DNA of 64,000 nt. It comes from Actinomycetota bacterium (GTDB lineage Bacteria > Actinomycetota > Acidimicrobiia > Acidimicrobiales > Microtrichaceae). The notes under the pieces were generated by a model. The model saw nothing but the letters and a program-made list of their open reading frames with translations. It was not told the DNA's origin and searched no databases. Below are positions 51,749-59,681 of this stretch, piece after piece; within the stretch, counting starts at the first letter, position 1, and the number at the start of each line of letters is the position of its first letter. The position numbers were made by a program, and so were the translations under genes. The stretch is taken from positions 186,001-250,000 of the forward strand of contig JADJBW010000004.1 of assembly GCA_016703525.1 (NCBI GenBank), in the 5' to 3' direction.

Positions 51749-52591
51749 ATGGAGCCGGCCGTGAGTTCGACCGACGCGCGCCTCGTGTTCGCGACACCCG
51801 ACGGAACGGGCATCGAGGTGTTCCTGCCCGACGACGCCCGTGCGGTGATCGAGACCACGCTCCGACGCGAGCGGACGCGCACGCACGAGCGCCTGGTCGT
51901 CCGGTCGCGCGACCTGCTCCTGCCCTCCGGCCGCCGCACCCGGCGCACCGACGAACTGATCGGCGAGATCTGCGATGAGGTCGAGGCGGTTGTCGCCTCG
52001 ACACCGACGACGATCGATCCGACCACGGCCGACCGTCTCGCCGCGGCGCTCGAAGGCCTCGCCACGGTGCGAGCGGCCTATCAGGAACCCGACGCCGACC
52101 TGCTCCGCTCGTTCGCGGCACAGGTCGAGCTGGCCACCCACGGCCTCTTCCGACCGACGCGAACCACAACCTGGCTGCTGTGCTGGCCAGCGGAGCTGGT
52201 GGAGGTGCTCGACACGGAGCTCGCGCGGTTGACCAGGGCGATGGAGTCGGACGACGCCACGGTCGCACGCCTCTTTCCGGCGCCCCATCTCGACCCCGAA
52301 CTCGCCGAGGGCTGGGACGCGCTGATGCGCCGATCACTCGTCGAGCGTCGGCTCGAGGCCATCGTCGAGGTCCGGGCGGCGGTCGAGGACGGCCACACCG
52401 ACGAGGACGGCGTTGCAGCGCTCCTGCGGACCGTCAACGACCTTCGGCTGATGATCGGCACCGAACTCGGGATCAGCGAGGACGACGACACCGCTCGTCG
52501 CCGTGGCGGGGCGGATCGCGAGCGCGTCGATATCTACGAGGTGTTCGGGTTCGTGCTCAGTCGCCTGCTCGACGCGCTCGACATCGGCTGA
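51749..52591 (+). CDS. DUF2017-domain protein with N-terminal extension
   Basis: The 280-residue protein ends with the DUF2017 signature: RLFPAPHLDPELAEGW, RRSLVERRLEAI, RTVNDLRLMIGTELGI and VFGFVLSRLLDAL. The first roughly 150 residues are not part of the usual domain, whose typical length is near 180-200. They contain a helical, charged region (RRERTRTHERLVVRSRDLLL). The gene follows clpS, the standard context, so a link to ClpS-mediated proteolysis is inferred. GTG 51761 is another possible start. Confidence 0.8.
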   Translation: MEPAVSSTDARLVFATPDGTGIEVFLPDDARAVIETTLRRERTRTHERLVVRSRDLLLPSGRRTRRTDELIGEICDEVEAVVASTPTTIDPTTADRLAAALEGLATVRAAYQEPDADLLRSFAAQVELATHGLFRPTRTTTWLLCWPAELVEVLDTELARLTRAMESDDATVARLFPAPHLDPELAEGWDALMRRSLVERRLEAIVEVRAAVEDGHTDEDGVAALLRTVNDLRLMIGTELGISEDDDTARRRGGADRERVDIYEVFGFVLSRLLDALDIG

Positions 52592-52634
52592 CCCAGACGG
52601 TCGAGCCTCGCCACAGCCAGCTTGCGGCCCCGAT

Positions 52635-53114
52635 TCAGTCCTGCACCTCGATGATGCCGGTGAAGGTCGGGATCGAGGCCACCCGATAGATCGTCCGGCC
52701 CGCCACATCGAACCGATACTTGTACTCGGCTCCCGGCTCGAGGAGTTGCTCGGTGACGACGGTGCCGTCCTCTGTCGTCAGCGTGACCGTCTCGGGAGCG
52801 CCCGCGAGGTTGCGCCATGTCACCGTGGTACCCGTGAGGATCGTCACGTACGCGGGGCAGATGCGGTCGGTGGTGAACTCGATGATCGACTCGTCCTCGG
52901 TCATGACCATTCCCGGCAGGTGACTGGCGCACCCACCTGCGGCGGTGTTCTTGGGAATGATCCGAGCGAGCGGCGCGGAGGACAAGGTTGGGTTTGCCGG
53001 ACGATCGCCTTCCGACGCGGTCCGACCGTCGGAACAGCCGACGGCCGCGGCCACCACAAGGGTGACCGCGGCCGCAGCGTGCCGACGGGGTCGGCGAGGA
53101 ATCGTCAGCGTCAC
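52635..53114 (-). CDS. Cupredoxin-like lipoprotein without clear copper ligands
   Basis: The 159-residue product has a lipobox (AAAVGC, Cys27) and a C-terminal beta-sandwich resembling plastocyanin (VTILTGTTVTWRN, then PETVTLTTEDG). The type 1 copper set is missing: where His and the C-x-x-H-M loop are expected there are APETVTL and YRVASIPTFTG. It overlaps the copper oxidase gene by four bases. It is therefore probably an accessory or binding partner of that oxidase rather than an electron carrier. Confidence 0.72.
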   Translation of the reverse strand: MTLTIPRRPRRHAAAAVTLVVAAAVGCSDGRTASEGDRPANPTLSSAPLARIIPKNTAAGGCASHLPGMVMTEDESIIEFTTDRICPAYVTILTGTTVTWRNLAGAPETVTLTTEDGTVVTEQLLEPGAEYKYRFDVAGRTIYRVASIPTFTGIIEVQD

Positions 53115-54559
53115 GGAGTGACGACCACCGCACCGGCCATGCCGAACAGACGGTCCTTCTGCTCAACGTGCGTGAGGATGTGGCAGTGCCAAACCCACGC
53201 ACCGGTCGTGTCGGCCTTGACGAGCACCGTGTACCGCTCACCCGGCGCGATGTTGATCGTGTCGGCCCAGTACGGCTGATCGAGCGGGATGCCGTCCTTG
53301 GCGTAGATCAGCTGCGGGAACCCGTGCATGTGCATCGGGTGAATCTGCAGACCCTCGCTCTGGTAGTGGACGATGAACCAGTCGTTCAGCTTGACCACAG
53401 CCGTGGCGGACTGTGCGGTCGCCGGGAACGACTTGCCGTTGAGGGAGAAGCCGATGTTGCCGGCGTCGTTCAGAATCATCGGCATCTCGAGCACCGGCCG
53501 AACGTCGGCGGGAATCTCGATACCGCTGATGGTGCGCCCCTTCGGCAAGGGCATGTCACCGATGGTGAACATGCCGAACATGCCGTTGGGCACGGCCTGC
53601 TCACCGTGGGAGTGGGCGTGGTACATGCCGACGGCAAGCCGGTCTGCGACGAATTCGTAGGTGAAGTCGGTACCGGACGGAACGGTGTCCTGCGTGTACG
53701 GCGCGACGCCGTCCATCGAGTTCGGCAGGTGGATGCCGTGCCAGTGGATGTCGCTCATGGCCGGGGTGAGGTTCTTGAAGCGGACCTTCACTTTGTCGTT
53801 CAGGTTGACCTTGATCCAGGGGCCGGGCACCTGGTCGTTGTACATCCAGGCCTCGACCACCTTGCCGGGCTCGACCTCCCACTTGCCGACCCGAGCCGTG
53901 ATGTCGAACACCTTCGTGCCGTCGGCCAGGATCTCGGTCGGGGCGAGCTTCTGGTTGCCCGTCACCGGACCGTTCTCGATGGTCGGGTCGCCCTTGGTGC
54001 CGGCGAGCTTCGGCTCTGCCAGCCCGGCGATCTGGAGGAACTGGGTCATGTTCGCGACCATCGCCTTGTCGTAACGAGCACCCTCCTCCTGGGTCATCGA
54101 GTGCGAACCGGAGGCGGCCGCAGTGTCGGTGGCCTCGCCGCTGCCGCCGACCACGAGGTTCGCAACCATGCCGGCGTCCTTGTGGCCCGGAATCGCGCAG
54201 TACACCTCGTAGGTGCCTGCCTTGAGGCCGCTGAGCGCGAGCTTCGCCGACGAACCGCCCGCGATGTTCGGCGTCTGCTTCTCGAGGTCGGTGACCACCA
54301 GGTTGTGCTCGACAGAACCGGCGTTCGTCACGTCGAGTTCGACACCGCCCTCGGGCACGCTCAGATCGCCCTCGATCTTGAACTCCGACAGCGTGATCGC
54401 CGCCTTGTTGTCACCGCCCGCTTCGTCCCCGCCGGACCCGCCGTCGCCCCGCAAGGCCGCAGCGGCCAGCACGATGATGCCGGCGCCGATCAGGTACACG
54501 AGCGCGAGCACTCCGATGGTGACCGCCCACCACTGACGGTCTCGGTTCTCCGAGGACAT
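53111..54559 (-). CDS. Membrane-anchored three-cupredoxin-domain copper oxidase (multicopper oxidase/nitrite-reductase-like)
   Basis: The 482-residue protein has an N-terminal membrane helix (about 11-35). A plastocyanin-like domain follows with ligands His85, Cys121, His126 and Met131 (YCAIPGHKDAGM), then two multicopper oxidase domains. These contain HWHGIHLP (272-279), YHAHSHG (313-319), HPMHMHG (407-413) and HCHILTH (458-464), the four His clusters of type 1, 2 and 3 copper sites. No Met follows five residues after His464, so the axial ligand is unclear. Substrate unknown: Cu(I), metal, phenol or nitrite are possible. AAGGAG precedes the start. It is upstream of the cupredoxin lipoprotein gene. 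Confidence 0.87.
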   Translation of the reverse strand: MSSENRDRQWWAVTIGVLALVYLIGAGIIVLAAAALRGDGGSGGDEAGGDNKAAITLSEFKIEGDLSVPEGGVELDVTNAGSVEHNLVVTDLEKQTPNIAGGSSAKLALSGLKAGTYEVYCAIPGHKDAGMVANLVVGGSGEATDTAAASGSHSMTQEEGARYDKAMVANMTQFLQIAGLAEPKLAGTKGDPTIENGPVTGNQKLAPTEILADGTKVFDITARVGKWEVEPGKVVEAWMYNDQVPGPWIKVNLNDKVKVRFKNLTPAMSDIHWHGIHLPNSMDGVAPYTQDTVPSGTDFTYEFVADRLAVGMYHAHSHGEQAVPNGMFGMFTIGDMPLPKGRTISGIEIPADVRPVLEMPMILNDAGNIGFSLNGKSFPATAQSATAVVKLNDWFIVHYQSEGLQIHPMHMHGFPQLIYAKDGIPLDQPYWADTINIAPGERYTVLVKADTTGAWVWHCHILTHVEQKDRLFGMAGAVVVTP

Positions 54560-54640
54560 GGCTCTCCTTTGTCTGTTGCGCCCGACGTACAGCCCAGTCG
54601 CGCGCGTTGCAGCATCGTCCGCGGGGGCCGCGACTCCGTA

Positions 54641-54654
54641 GGGACCTAGGTCCT
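54641..54654. promoter_or_regulatory. DosR-box-like palindrome upstream of the copper oxidase gene
   Basis: GGGACCTAGGTCCT contains the perfect palindrome GGACCTAGGTCC (54642-54653). The mycobacterial DosR consensus core is GGGACTWWAGTCCC; this site differs by a symmetrical T-to-C/A-to-G change and the last base. It lies 82-95 bases upstream of the copper oxidase start, and a DosR-like regulator is encoded 1.1 kb away. Confidence 0.5.
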
Positions 54655-54682
54655 CAGGAGCCGACGACCAGGGTGACGGGCG

Positions 54683-55684
54683 TCACCCCAACGGAACCCA
54701 CCAGCGGAGACGTAGCCCTCCGCCCGGCGGTGGCGTGAACTCTAGGCCCCCGCCTCGCTCGACCGCGCGTTCCCGCAGGTTCGAGAGGCCACTCGATCGC
54801 TCGAGCGTGTTCGGCAGCCCGATCCCGTCGTCGACGATGGTGACCTCGAGCCGCCCGTCGGTCGTGATCACGGCAACGTCCACGTCGATCGCGTTGGCGT
54901 GACGGGCGACATTCGAGAGCCCCTCGTTGACCACGGCACAGACCTGATCGATCAGCTCGGGTGACACCATGTCGATATCGGGGTCGAGTTGGACTCGAGG
55001 AACGCTTCCGAGCGCCGGGGTCGCGCGGGCGATGACGTCGACGATCGACGCGACCGGGGTTCGGTCCTCGGCGGTGGTTCGACGGCCGTAGATGACCTCG
55101 CGGACCGTGCGAATCGTCGAATCGAGACCGTCGATCGCACCACTCACCCGGGACAGAGCGAGCGGCTGGTCGATGAACCCGAGCACCGATTGCAGCGACA
55201 TGCCGATGGCGAAGAGCTCCTGGATCACCGTGTCGTGGAGATCGCGGGCGAGTCGATCGCTGATCTCGGTCGCCAACCGACGGCGATTCGCCTCCGCGAG
55301 CCGGGCATCCGCCGCCATCGCTTCGGCCTGATCGCGAATCGCGGCAATGACCCCCGGGCCCGAATCGAGCTTGATCGGCGAGAGGCTGATGGCGACCGGC
55401 ACCACCGAGCCGTCCGAGCGGACGGCCCGCAACCGGGAACCCTCCGCCAGCGGCCGCCGGGTCGGATGTGCGTGGTACCCCTCGGCAAGCCCCGCGTGCA
55501 GCTCGCGGTCCTCGGGGCAGAGCAGCACGTCGAGCGATCGCCCGATCAACTCGTGGGACTCGTACCCGAAGAGCTCGAGCCCCACCGAGTTCACGGCCAC
55601 GATCTCATCGGACGAGTCCACGACGATCAGCGCGTCGGGGACGACGTGGAACAGCGAATTCGCGTCGATCGAGCGGACGTTCAT
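54683..55684 (-). CDS. PAS-domain sensor histidine kinase (HisKA_3, NarL/DosS type)
   Basis: The 333-residue cytoplasmic protein has a PAS domain (about 10-118) and a HisKA_3 dimerisation helix with RDLHDTVIQELF (phosphorylated His150). The ATPase domain contains NEGLSNVARHA, VDDGIGLP and SGLSNLRERA. The PAS could bind heme or flavin, but no ligand is proved. It follows its response regulator after three bases, in one operon. There is no membrane helix, so it senses an internal signal. Confidence 0.92.
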   Translation of the reverse strand: MNVRSIDANSLFHVVPDALIVVDSSDEIVAVNSVGLELFGYESHELIGRSLDVLLCPEDRELHAGLAEGYHAHPTRRPLAEGSRLRAVRSDGSVVPVAISLSPIKLDSGPGVIAAIRDQAEAMAADARLAEANRRRLATEISDRLARDLHDTVIQELFAIGMSLQSVLGFIDQPLALSRVSGAIDGLDSTIRTVREVIYGRRTTAEDRTPVASIVDVIARATPALGSVPRVQLDPDIDMVSPELIDQVCAVVNEGLSNVARHANAIDVDVAVITTDGRLEVTIVDDGIGLPNTLERSSGLSNLRERAVERGGGLEFTPPPGGGLRLRWWVPLG

Positions 55685-55687
55685 GAG

Positions 55688-56332
55688 CTAGGCGCTGCGC
55701 CGCCGGCCGCGTTCATCGAGACGCGCGGCAAGCGCCGCCACCTCGGTCCGCCGCTCCATGCCGAGCTTGAGAAGCATGGCGGTGATGTAGTTCTTCACCG
55801 TCTTCTCCGCGAGATGCAGCCGCTCCGCGATCTCGCGGTTCGACATGCCTTCGCCGATCAGGTCGAAGACCCGGCGTTCCTGGGCGGTCAGGCCGTCCAC
55901 TCGCTCGAGGCCCTGGCATCGGATGCGCTCGCGGGCTGCGCCGACCGCGACCGGGTCGATCAAGGTGACACCGCTCGCAACCGTTCGGATCGCCCGAACC
56001 AAATCCGTCCCACGGACCTGTTTGAGCAGGTAGGCCGACGCCCCGGCGGCGTGGGCGTCGAGGAGCGCGTCGTCGTCTTCGTAGGCCGTCAGAACCAGGC
56101 AGTGCAGGTTGGGCAGTTGGCTGCGGAGGCGCCGCACCAGGTCGATCCCGTCGCCGTCGGGGAGTCGGACGTCGACCACCGCCACATCGACCGATGACAG
56201 GTCGGCCTCGAGCGCCTCGCCCACCGAGCCCAGGCTGGCAACGATCTCGATGTCCGCCTCGGCCGACAGCAGTTCGGCGAGCCCTCGCCGCACCACCTCG
56301 TGATCGTCGATCAGCATCGTCCGGATGAACAT
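55688..56332 (-). CDS. LuxR/NarL-family response regulator, DosR-like
   Basis: The 214-residue protein has an N-terminal receiver (acidic Asp9/Asp10, phosphorylated Asp54 in VVDVRLPDG, Lys104) and a C-terminal LuxR helix-turn-helix. The DNA-contact helix AEKTVKNY (175-182) followed by KLGMERRT is identical to that of mycobacterial DosR (whose Lys179, Lys182 and Asn183 contact DNA), and the receiver is also similar. It forms an operon with the PAS kinase. A DosR-box-like site precedes the nearby copper oxidase gene. The true ligand of the pathway (O2, NO, CO, redox) is not shown. Confidence 0.92.
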   Translation of the reverse strand: MFIRTMLIDDHEVVRRGLAELLSAEADIEIVASLGSVGEALEADLSSVDVAVVDVRLPDGDGIDLVRRLRSQLPNLHCLVLTAYEDDDALLDAHAAGASAYLLKQVRGTDLVRAIRTVASGVTLIDPVAVGAARERIRCQGLERVDGLTAQERRVFDLIGEGMSNREIAERLHLAEKTVKNYITAMLLKLGMERRTEVAALAARLDERGRRRSA

Positions 56333-56365
56333 CGTTGGACATTCTCGCTCACGCGGTCCCCGACG

Positions 56366-56398
56366 CGCCGATCCGCGCCGATCCGCGCCGATCCGCGC
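56366..56398 (+). repeat. Tandem 10-bp repeat upstream of the response regulator gene
   Basis: Three copies of a GCGCCGATCC-like unit occupy 56366-56398, in the region between the response regulator gene and tRNA-Glu. It could be a short promoter-region repeat or a slippage-prone site; no function is assigned. Confidence 0.6.
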
Positions 56399-56492
56399 GG
56401 TCGCGACCCGGCGGGATTGGCCCGACCGGCCGCTGACGGGTCGAGCTACCGCTGACGGACGAGTTGCTACAGTTGACCGGCCTCAGGCTCAC

Positions 56493-56565
56493 GCCCCCAT
56501 CGTCCAGCGGCCTAGGACGCCTGCCTTTCACGCAGGTAACACGGGTTCGAATCCCGTTGGGGGTG
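56493..56565 (+). tRNA. tRNA-Glu (anticodon TTC)
   Basis: The 73-base cloverleaf has the acceptor stem GCCCCCA pairing with TGGGGGT, a five-bp anticodon stem (56520-56524 with 56532-56536), the anticodon TTC at 56527-56529 and the T-loop GGGTTCGAATCCC. The 3' CCA is not encoded. It is first of a Glu-Asp-Phe cluster common in actinobacteria; here the next tRNA is about 830 bases away, separated by a poly-G region. Confidence 0.95.
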
Positions 56566-56966
56566 CTCACGGTTCCACCCCTGGGGGGGGGGGGGGGGGG
56601 GGGGGGGGCGGGCCGCGGCCCCCCCCCCCCCGCCCCCCCCCGCGCCCCCCCCCCGGGCCCCGCGCCCCGGGGGGGGGGGGGGCGGGGGGATAGGCGGGGG
56701 GGGGCGGCGGGGGGGGGGGGCCGGGGGGCGCCGCGGGGGGGGGGGCGGGGGGGGGGGCCGGCGGGCGGGGCGGGGCGCCCGCGGGGGGGCCGGGGGGGGG
56801 GGGCCCCGGGCGGCCGGCCGCGCCCCCGGCCCGCCCGGGGGGGCTCAGGCCTTGTTCGGTCGACGGGTCGACTGGTCCAGGCGCACCCCGGCTCATCCGC
56901 AGAACGGCTCGCCGGGCGACCGCTCTATGCGGCGTGACCTGCTGCTCCGGCAGGGGAGCTTTCGGT

Positions 56967-56989
56967 CTCCACGATTGAACCGTGGAGAT
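56967..56989 (+). repeat. Hairpin repeat, copy 1
   Basis: TCTCCACG-ATTGAAC-CGTGGAGA folds into a perfect 8-bp stem with a seven-base loop. A second copy starts 48 bases downstream. The two copies differ by one base. Confidence 0.7.
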
Positions 56990-57014
56990 ACCAGGTGCCC
57001 CATCGACCGATCTT

Positions 57015-57037
57015 CTCCGCGATTGAACCGTGGAGAC
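57015..57037 (+). repeat. Hairpin repeat, copy 2
   Basis: TCTCCGCG-ATTGAAC-CGTGGAGA differs from copy 1 by one A-to-G change, which still allows a G-U pair, so the stem is kept. Two copies 48 bases apart resemble the end of a repeat array, but there are only two and no cas genes are in view. Confidence 0.7.
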
Positions 57038-57393
57038 GCGATGCGATCACCGGGGCGTGGTCGAGCACGGTCGGCAAAACGCGGAACGTGGAGCCCAGTG
57101 TCTCGCACCGAACTCCACGTCACTTCAGGTGGTGAGAGGCGAAAGCCTCGACCACATCAACGCCACGTACGAGCTTCGACGATCATCGCCAACTCCTTCC
57201 GTCCCAGCCGTGTCGGCGCCTCCACCGACCTGGGAACATCATCCGCCGAACGAGCCGGCAAGACGATCGGCGCGAGGTACAGGGTCTCCTTACCTCCCGG
57301 GCCGATGAACAACTCCGTCGAGAGCCACGGCGAGGGTCACGGCGAACGGATGCGACAGGGGCCGGTGATCGCCGCTAGAGTGTCCGCCGGTCT

Positions 57394-57471
57394 GGTCCCG
57401 TGGTGCAGTTTGGAGTGCACGCCGGCCTGTCAAGCCGGAGGTCGCGGGTTCAAATCCCGTCGGGACCGCCA
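57394..57471 (+). tRNA. tRNA-Asp (anticodon GTC)
   Basis: Acceptor arms GGTCCCG (57394-57400) and CGGGACC (57461-57467) pair fully. The anticodon stem-loop is CCGGC-CTGTCAA-GCCGG with anticodon GTC, and the T-loop is GGGTTCAAATCCC. The discriminator G is followed by CCA, so the 3' CCA appears encoded. Confidence 0.95.
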
Positions 57472-57501
57472 CGCCCCCGCCATCGCGGCGGGGGCGTCTC
57501 T

Positions 57502-57574
57502 GGTCGGGTAGCTCAGTAGGCAGAGCGACCGCCTGAAAAGCGGTAGGTCACCGGATCGACGCCGGTCCCGACCA
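57502..57574 (+). tRNA. tRNA-Phe (anticodon GAA)
   Basis: Acceptor arms GGTCGGG and CCCGACC pair fully. The anticodon stem-loop is ACCGC-CTGAAAA-GCGGT with anticodon GAA. The T-arm CCGGATCGACGCCGG is slightly unusual in its loop. It is the last gene of the cluster; two hairpins follow. Confidence 0.94.
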
Positions 57575-57581
57575 CACGAAA

Positions 57582-57607
57582 CGAACCCCCGCACAGGCGG
57601 GGGTTCG
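57582..57607 (+). terminator. Terminator hairpin downstream of the tRNA cluster
   Basis: Arms 57582-57592 and 57597-57607 form a perfect 11-bp stem around an ACAG loop, starting eight bases after tRNA-Phe. It probably ends tRNA-cluster transcription; the T-tract is weak. Confidence 0.75.
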
Positions 57608-57672
57608 TCGCGTTCCGGGCCCACCGAAGGGCCACCGTCGGGCACATCGCACGCCCGAGCGCCCGACGACGC

Positions 57673-57707
57673 GAAGGAGGCCCCGCCGTACGGGCGGGGC
57701 CTCCTTC
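57673..57707. terminator. 15-bp hairpin between the tRNA cluster and the convergent thiolase gene
   Basis: Arms 57673-57687 and 57693-57707 pair perfectly around a five-base loop. It lies downstream of both the tRNA cluster (plus) and the thiolase gene (minus) and probably terminates the thiolase transcript or both. Confidence 0.7.
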
Positions 57708-57767
57708 GGCTTCTCGTCGTCGTATCAGGCGCCCCGTGCCGCATCGCAGCGCCGGGCACCGGGTACG

Positions 57768-58949
57768 TCAGATGGTCTTGACCAGCAGCGCGTCGCCCTG
57801 GCCGCCGCCGCCGCACAGGGCAGCTGCGCCGATGCCGCCGCCGCGACGGGCGAGCTCATGAAGGACGGTGAGCACGATGCGGGTGCCCGACATGCCGATC
57901 GGGTGACCGAGCGCGATCGCACCGCCGTTGACGTTCACGATCTCGTCGGTGATCCCGAGGTCGCGCATCGACGCCACGCCGACGGCGGCGAACGCCTCGT
58001 TGAGTTCGAACAGCGACACATCGCCCACCGAAAGGCCGGCACGATCGAGGGCCGCCTTGATCGCGTTGGCCGGCTGCGAGAGCAGCGACGCGTCCGGACC
58101 GGCGACCTGTCCGTTTCCGACGATCTCGCCGATCGGCGTCACGCCGAGCTTCTCGGCGGCAGCCTTGGATGCCACCACGAGTGCGGCGCCGCCGTCGGAG
58201 ATCTGCGAGGCGTTGCCCGCGGTGATGTTGCCTGCCTTGTCGAAGGCGGGGCGCAGACTCCCGAGCGACTCGATGGTCGTGTCGCCGCGGACGCCCTCGT
58301 CGATCGTGAACATCTTCGGGTCGCCCTTGCGCTGGGGGATCGCCACCGGAATGATCTCGTCGTCGAACAGTCCGGCCGCCTGGGCGGCGGCGGCACGCTG
58401 GTTCGACTTGGCCGCGAGCTCGTCCTGCTCGGCCCGAGTGAGACCGGCCGCAGCCGCGTAGCGCTCGGTGCCGCCGCCCATCGCGATCTTGTCGACGGCG
58501 CAGAAGAGGCCGTCGAACATCATCGAATCGATGACCTTGCCGTCACCCAAACGCATGCCTGCGCGAGCTCCGGGCAGCAGGTACGGGGCGTTGGTCATGG
58601 ACTCCATGCCGCCGGCGACCACGATGTCGGCCTGCCCGGCGTTGATGAGCATGTCGGCCATCATGATGGAGTTGATGCCCGAGAGGCAGACCTTGCTGAT
58701 GGTCGTCGACGGGACGTTCAGGGGGATGCCACCGGCGATCGCGGCCTGCCGAGCGGTCATCTGACCGCCGCCGGCGGTGAGCACCTGGCCCATGAACACG
58801 TAGTCGACCTGCTCACCGCTCAGCCCGGCGCGCTCGAGCGCCGCCTTGATGGCAAGGCCACCGAGGTCGGTGCCGCTGAAACCGGCGAGCGAGCCCGAGA
58901 GTTTGCCGATTGGGGTGCGAGCCCCCGAGAGAATCACCGATCCGGCCAT
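57768..58949 (-). CDS. Acetyl-CoA C-acetyltransferase (thiolase)
   Basis: The 393-residue thiolase has the nucleophile Cys88 in STTISKVCLSGINSIM, the NVNGGAIALGHPIGMSG region (His) and the C-terminal ALCGGGGQGDAL with the acid-base Cys. It condenses or cleaves acetyl-CoA units, in fatty-acid turnover or as the first step of the ethylmalonyl-CoA pathway. The crotonyl-CoA carboxylase/reductase of that pathway is encoded about 2 kb away. Confidence 0.95.
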   Translation of the reverse strand: MAGSVILSGARTPIGKLSGSLAGFSGTDLGGLAIKAALERAGLSGEQVDYVFMGQVLTAGGGQMTARQAAIAGGIPLNVPSTTISKVCLSGINSIMMADMLINAGQADIVVAGGMESMTNAPYLLPGARAGMRLGDGKVIDSMMFDGLFCAVDKIAMGGGTERYAAAAGLTRAEQDELAAKSNQRAAAAQAAGLFDDEIIPVAIPQRKGDPKMFTIDEGVRGDTTIESLGSLRPAFDKAGNITAGNASQISDGGAALVVASKAAAEKLGVTPIGEIVGNGQVAGPDASLLSQPANAIKAALDRAGLSVGDVSLFELNEAFAAVGVASMRDLGITDEIVNVNGGAIALGHPIGMSGTRIVLTVLHELARRGGGIGAAALCGGGGQGDALLVKTI

Positions 58950-59124
58950 GCCAAGTTCCCTTCTGGCTGCGAGGTTGTGAGGCGCCCGAGGTGGTCGCGG
59001 CGCAGTTTCCGGAGGCTACCGGCCCTCCGCGAGGCCGACCAACAGCGACGGTGGCAGCCGACACGCCCCAGCCGCCGTTCGGCCGTGACGGGGCCGATCG
59101 CGAACGGCCGGTAGCGTCGGGCTG

Positions 59125-59681
59125 ATGGACCGACGACGACTCCTGGCGATCCTCGGCTCGATCGTCGGTCTCGTCGTCGTGGTCGCCCTTGCATGGAACG
59201 ACCCCGCACCGGGTCGCGACGGCACCGAGCGATCGGCTGGCACCGAGCGATCGGCCGGCACCGCACGCGACTCGGCCCCCACCTCCACCTCGTCCACCGC
59301 CGCCACCGGACCGGGCCGCACGACCACCACCACGTCGCTTGAGGCACGTCGCACGACCACGACCGGCCGCGGCGCACGATCGACGGCACGGCCCTCGGAC
59401 CGACGGTCGATCGCGCTCAGTCGCCTCCCGAACGAAGCCGCCGACACGTGGGCGCTCGTCGAGTCCGACGGGCCGTTTCCCTTCGGTCGGGACGGCGTCG
59501 TCTTCGGTAATTTCGAGGGCCGCCTCCCCCGCCGTGCCCGCGGGTACTACCGCGAGTACACGGTGGTGACGCCCGGACTCGATCACCGGGAGCGCGCCGC
59601 CTGGTCGTCGGAGAGGACGGTGACGTGTGGTACACCGACGATCACTACGAGACGTTCCAACCAGTGGACACCGAACGATGA
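59125..59681 (+). CDS. Secreted or membrane-anchored guanyl-specific ribonuclease (RNase Sa family), frameshifted
   Basis: The N-terminus is a hydrophobic signal anchor (about 5-24) with a Thr/Ser/Arg linker to residue 100. The C-terminal domain matches RNase Sa/T1: LPNEAADTWALVESDGPFPF, GYYREYTVVTPGLDHR, then after a break LVVGEDGDVWYTDDHYETF. Catalytic residues Glu144, Arg155 and His174 keep the RNase Sa spacing once a single G is restored in GGG at 59588-59590. The corrected length is 185 residues. The barstar-like gene overlaps the stop codon, so this is a toxin-immunity type pair. As sequenced, translation ends elsewhere and the enzyme would be inactive. Confidence 0.85.
59225..59260 (+). 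repeat. 18-bp tandem duplication in the RNase linker
   Basis: Two copies of a GGCACCGAGCGATCGGCY unit, then a partial third (GGCACCG), encode repeated Gly-Thr-Glu-Arg-Ser-Ala in the flexible linker. The repeat is in frame, so it changes linker length only. Confidence 0.7.

Larger units (their letters stand above)
56566..57393. other. Unusual 828-bp insert between tRNA-Glu and tRNA-Asp, containing poly-G and hairpin repeats
   Basis: 56580-56840 is almost pure G with C tracts and is unlikely to be genuine. After it come normal-complexity bases with two 23-base hairpin repeats and no convincing gene. Open frames here are short and low in protein-like content. In many actinobacteria the three tRNAs are close together, so the region is either an insertion or a mis-assembled gap. 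Confidence 0.6.

Noticed and set aside
54683..56332. Heme-binding DosS-type GAF kinase
   Set aside because: The kinase has a single PAS domain and no GAF pair; heme binding cannot be claimed from the sequence, only the DosR-like nature of the regulator.
56967..57037. A CRISPR array
   Set aside because: There are only two repeats of 23 bases with a 25-base gap, no cas genes and no third copy, so it is listed as a hairpin repeat pair instead.
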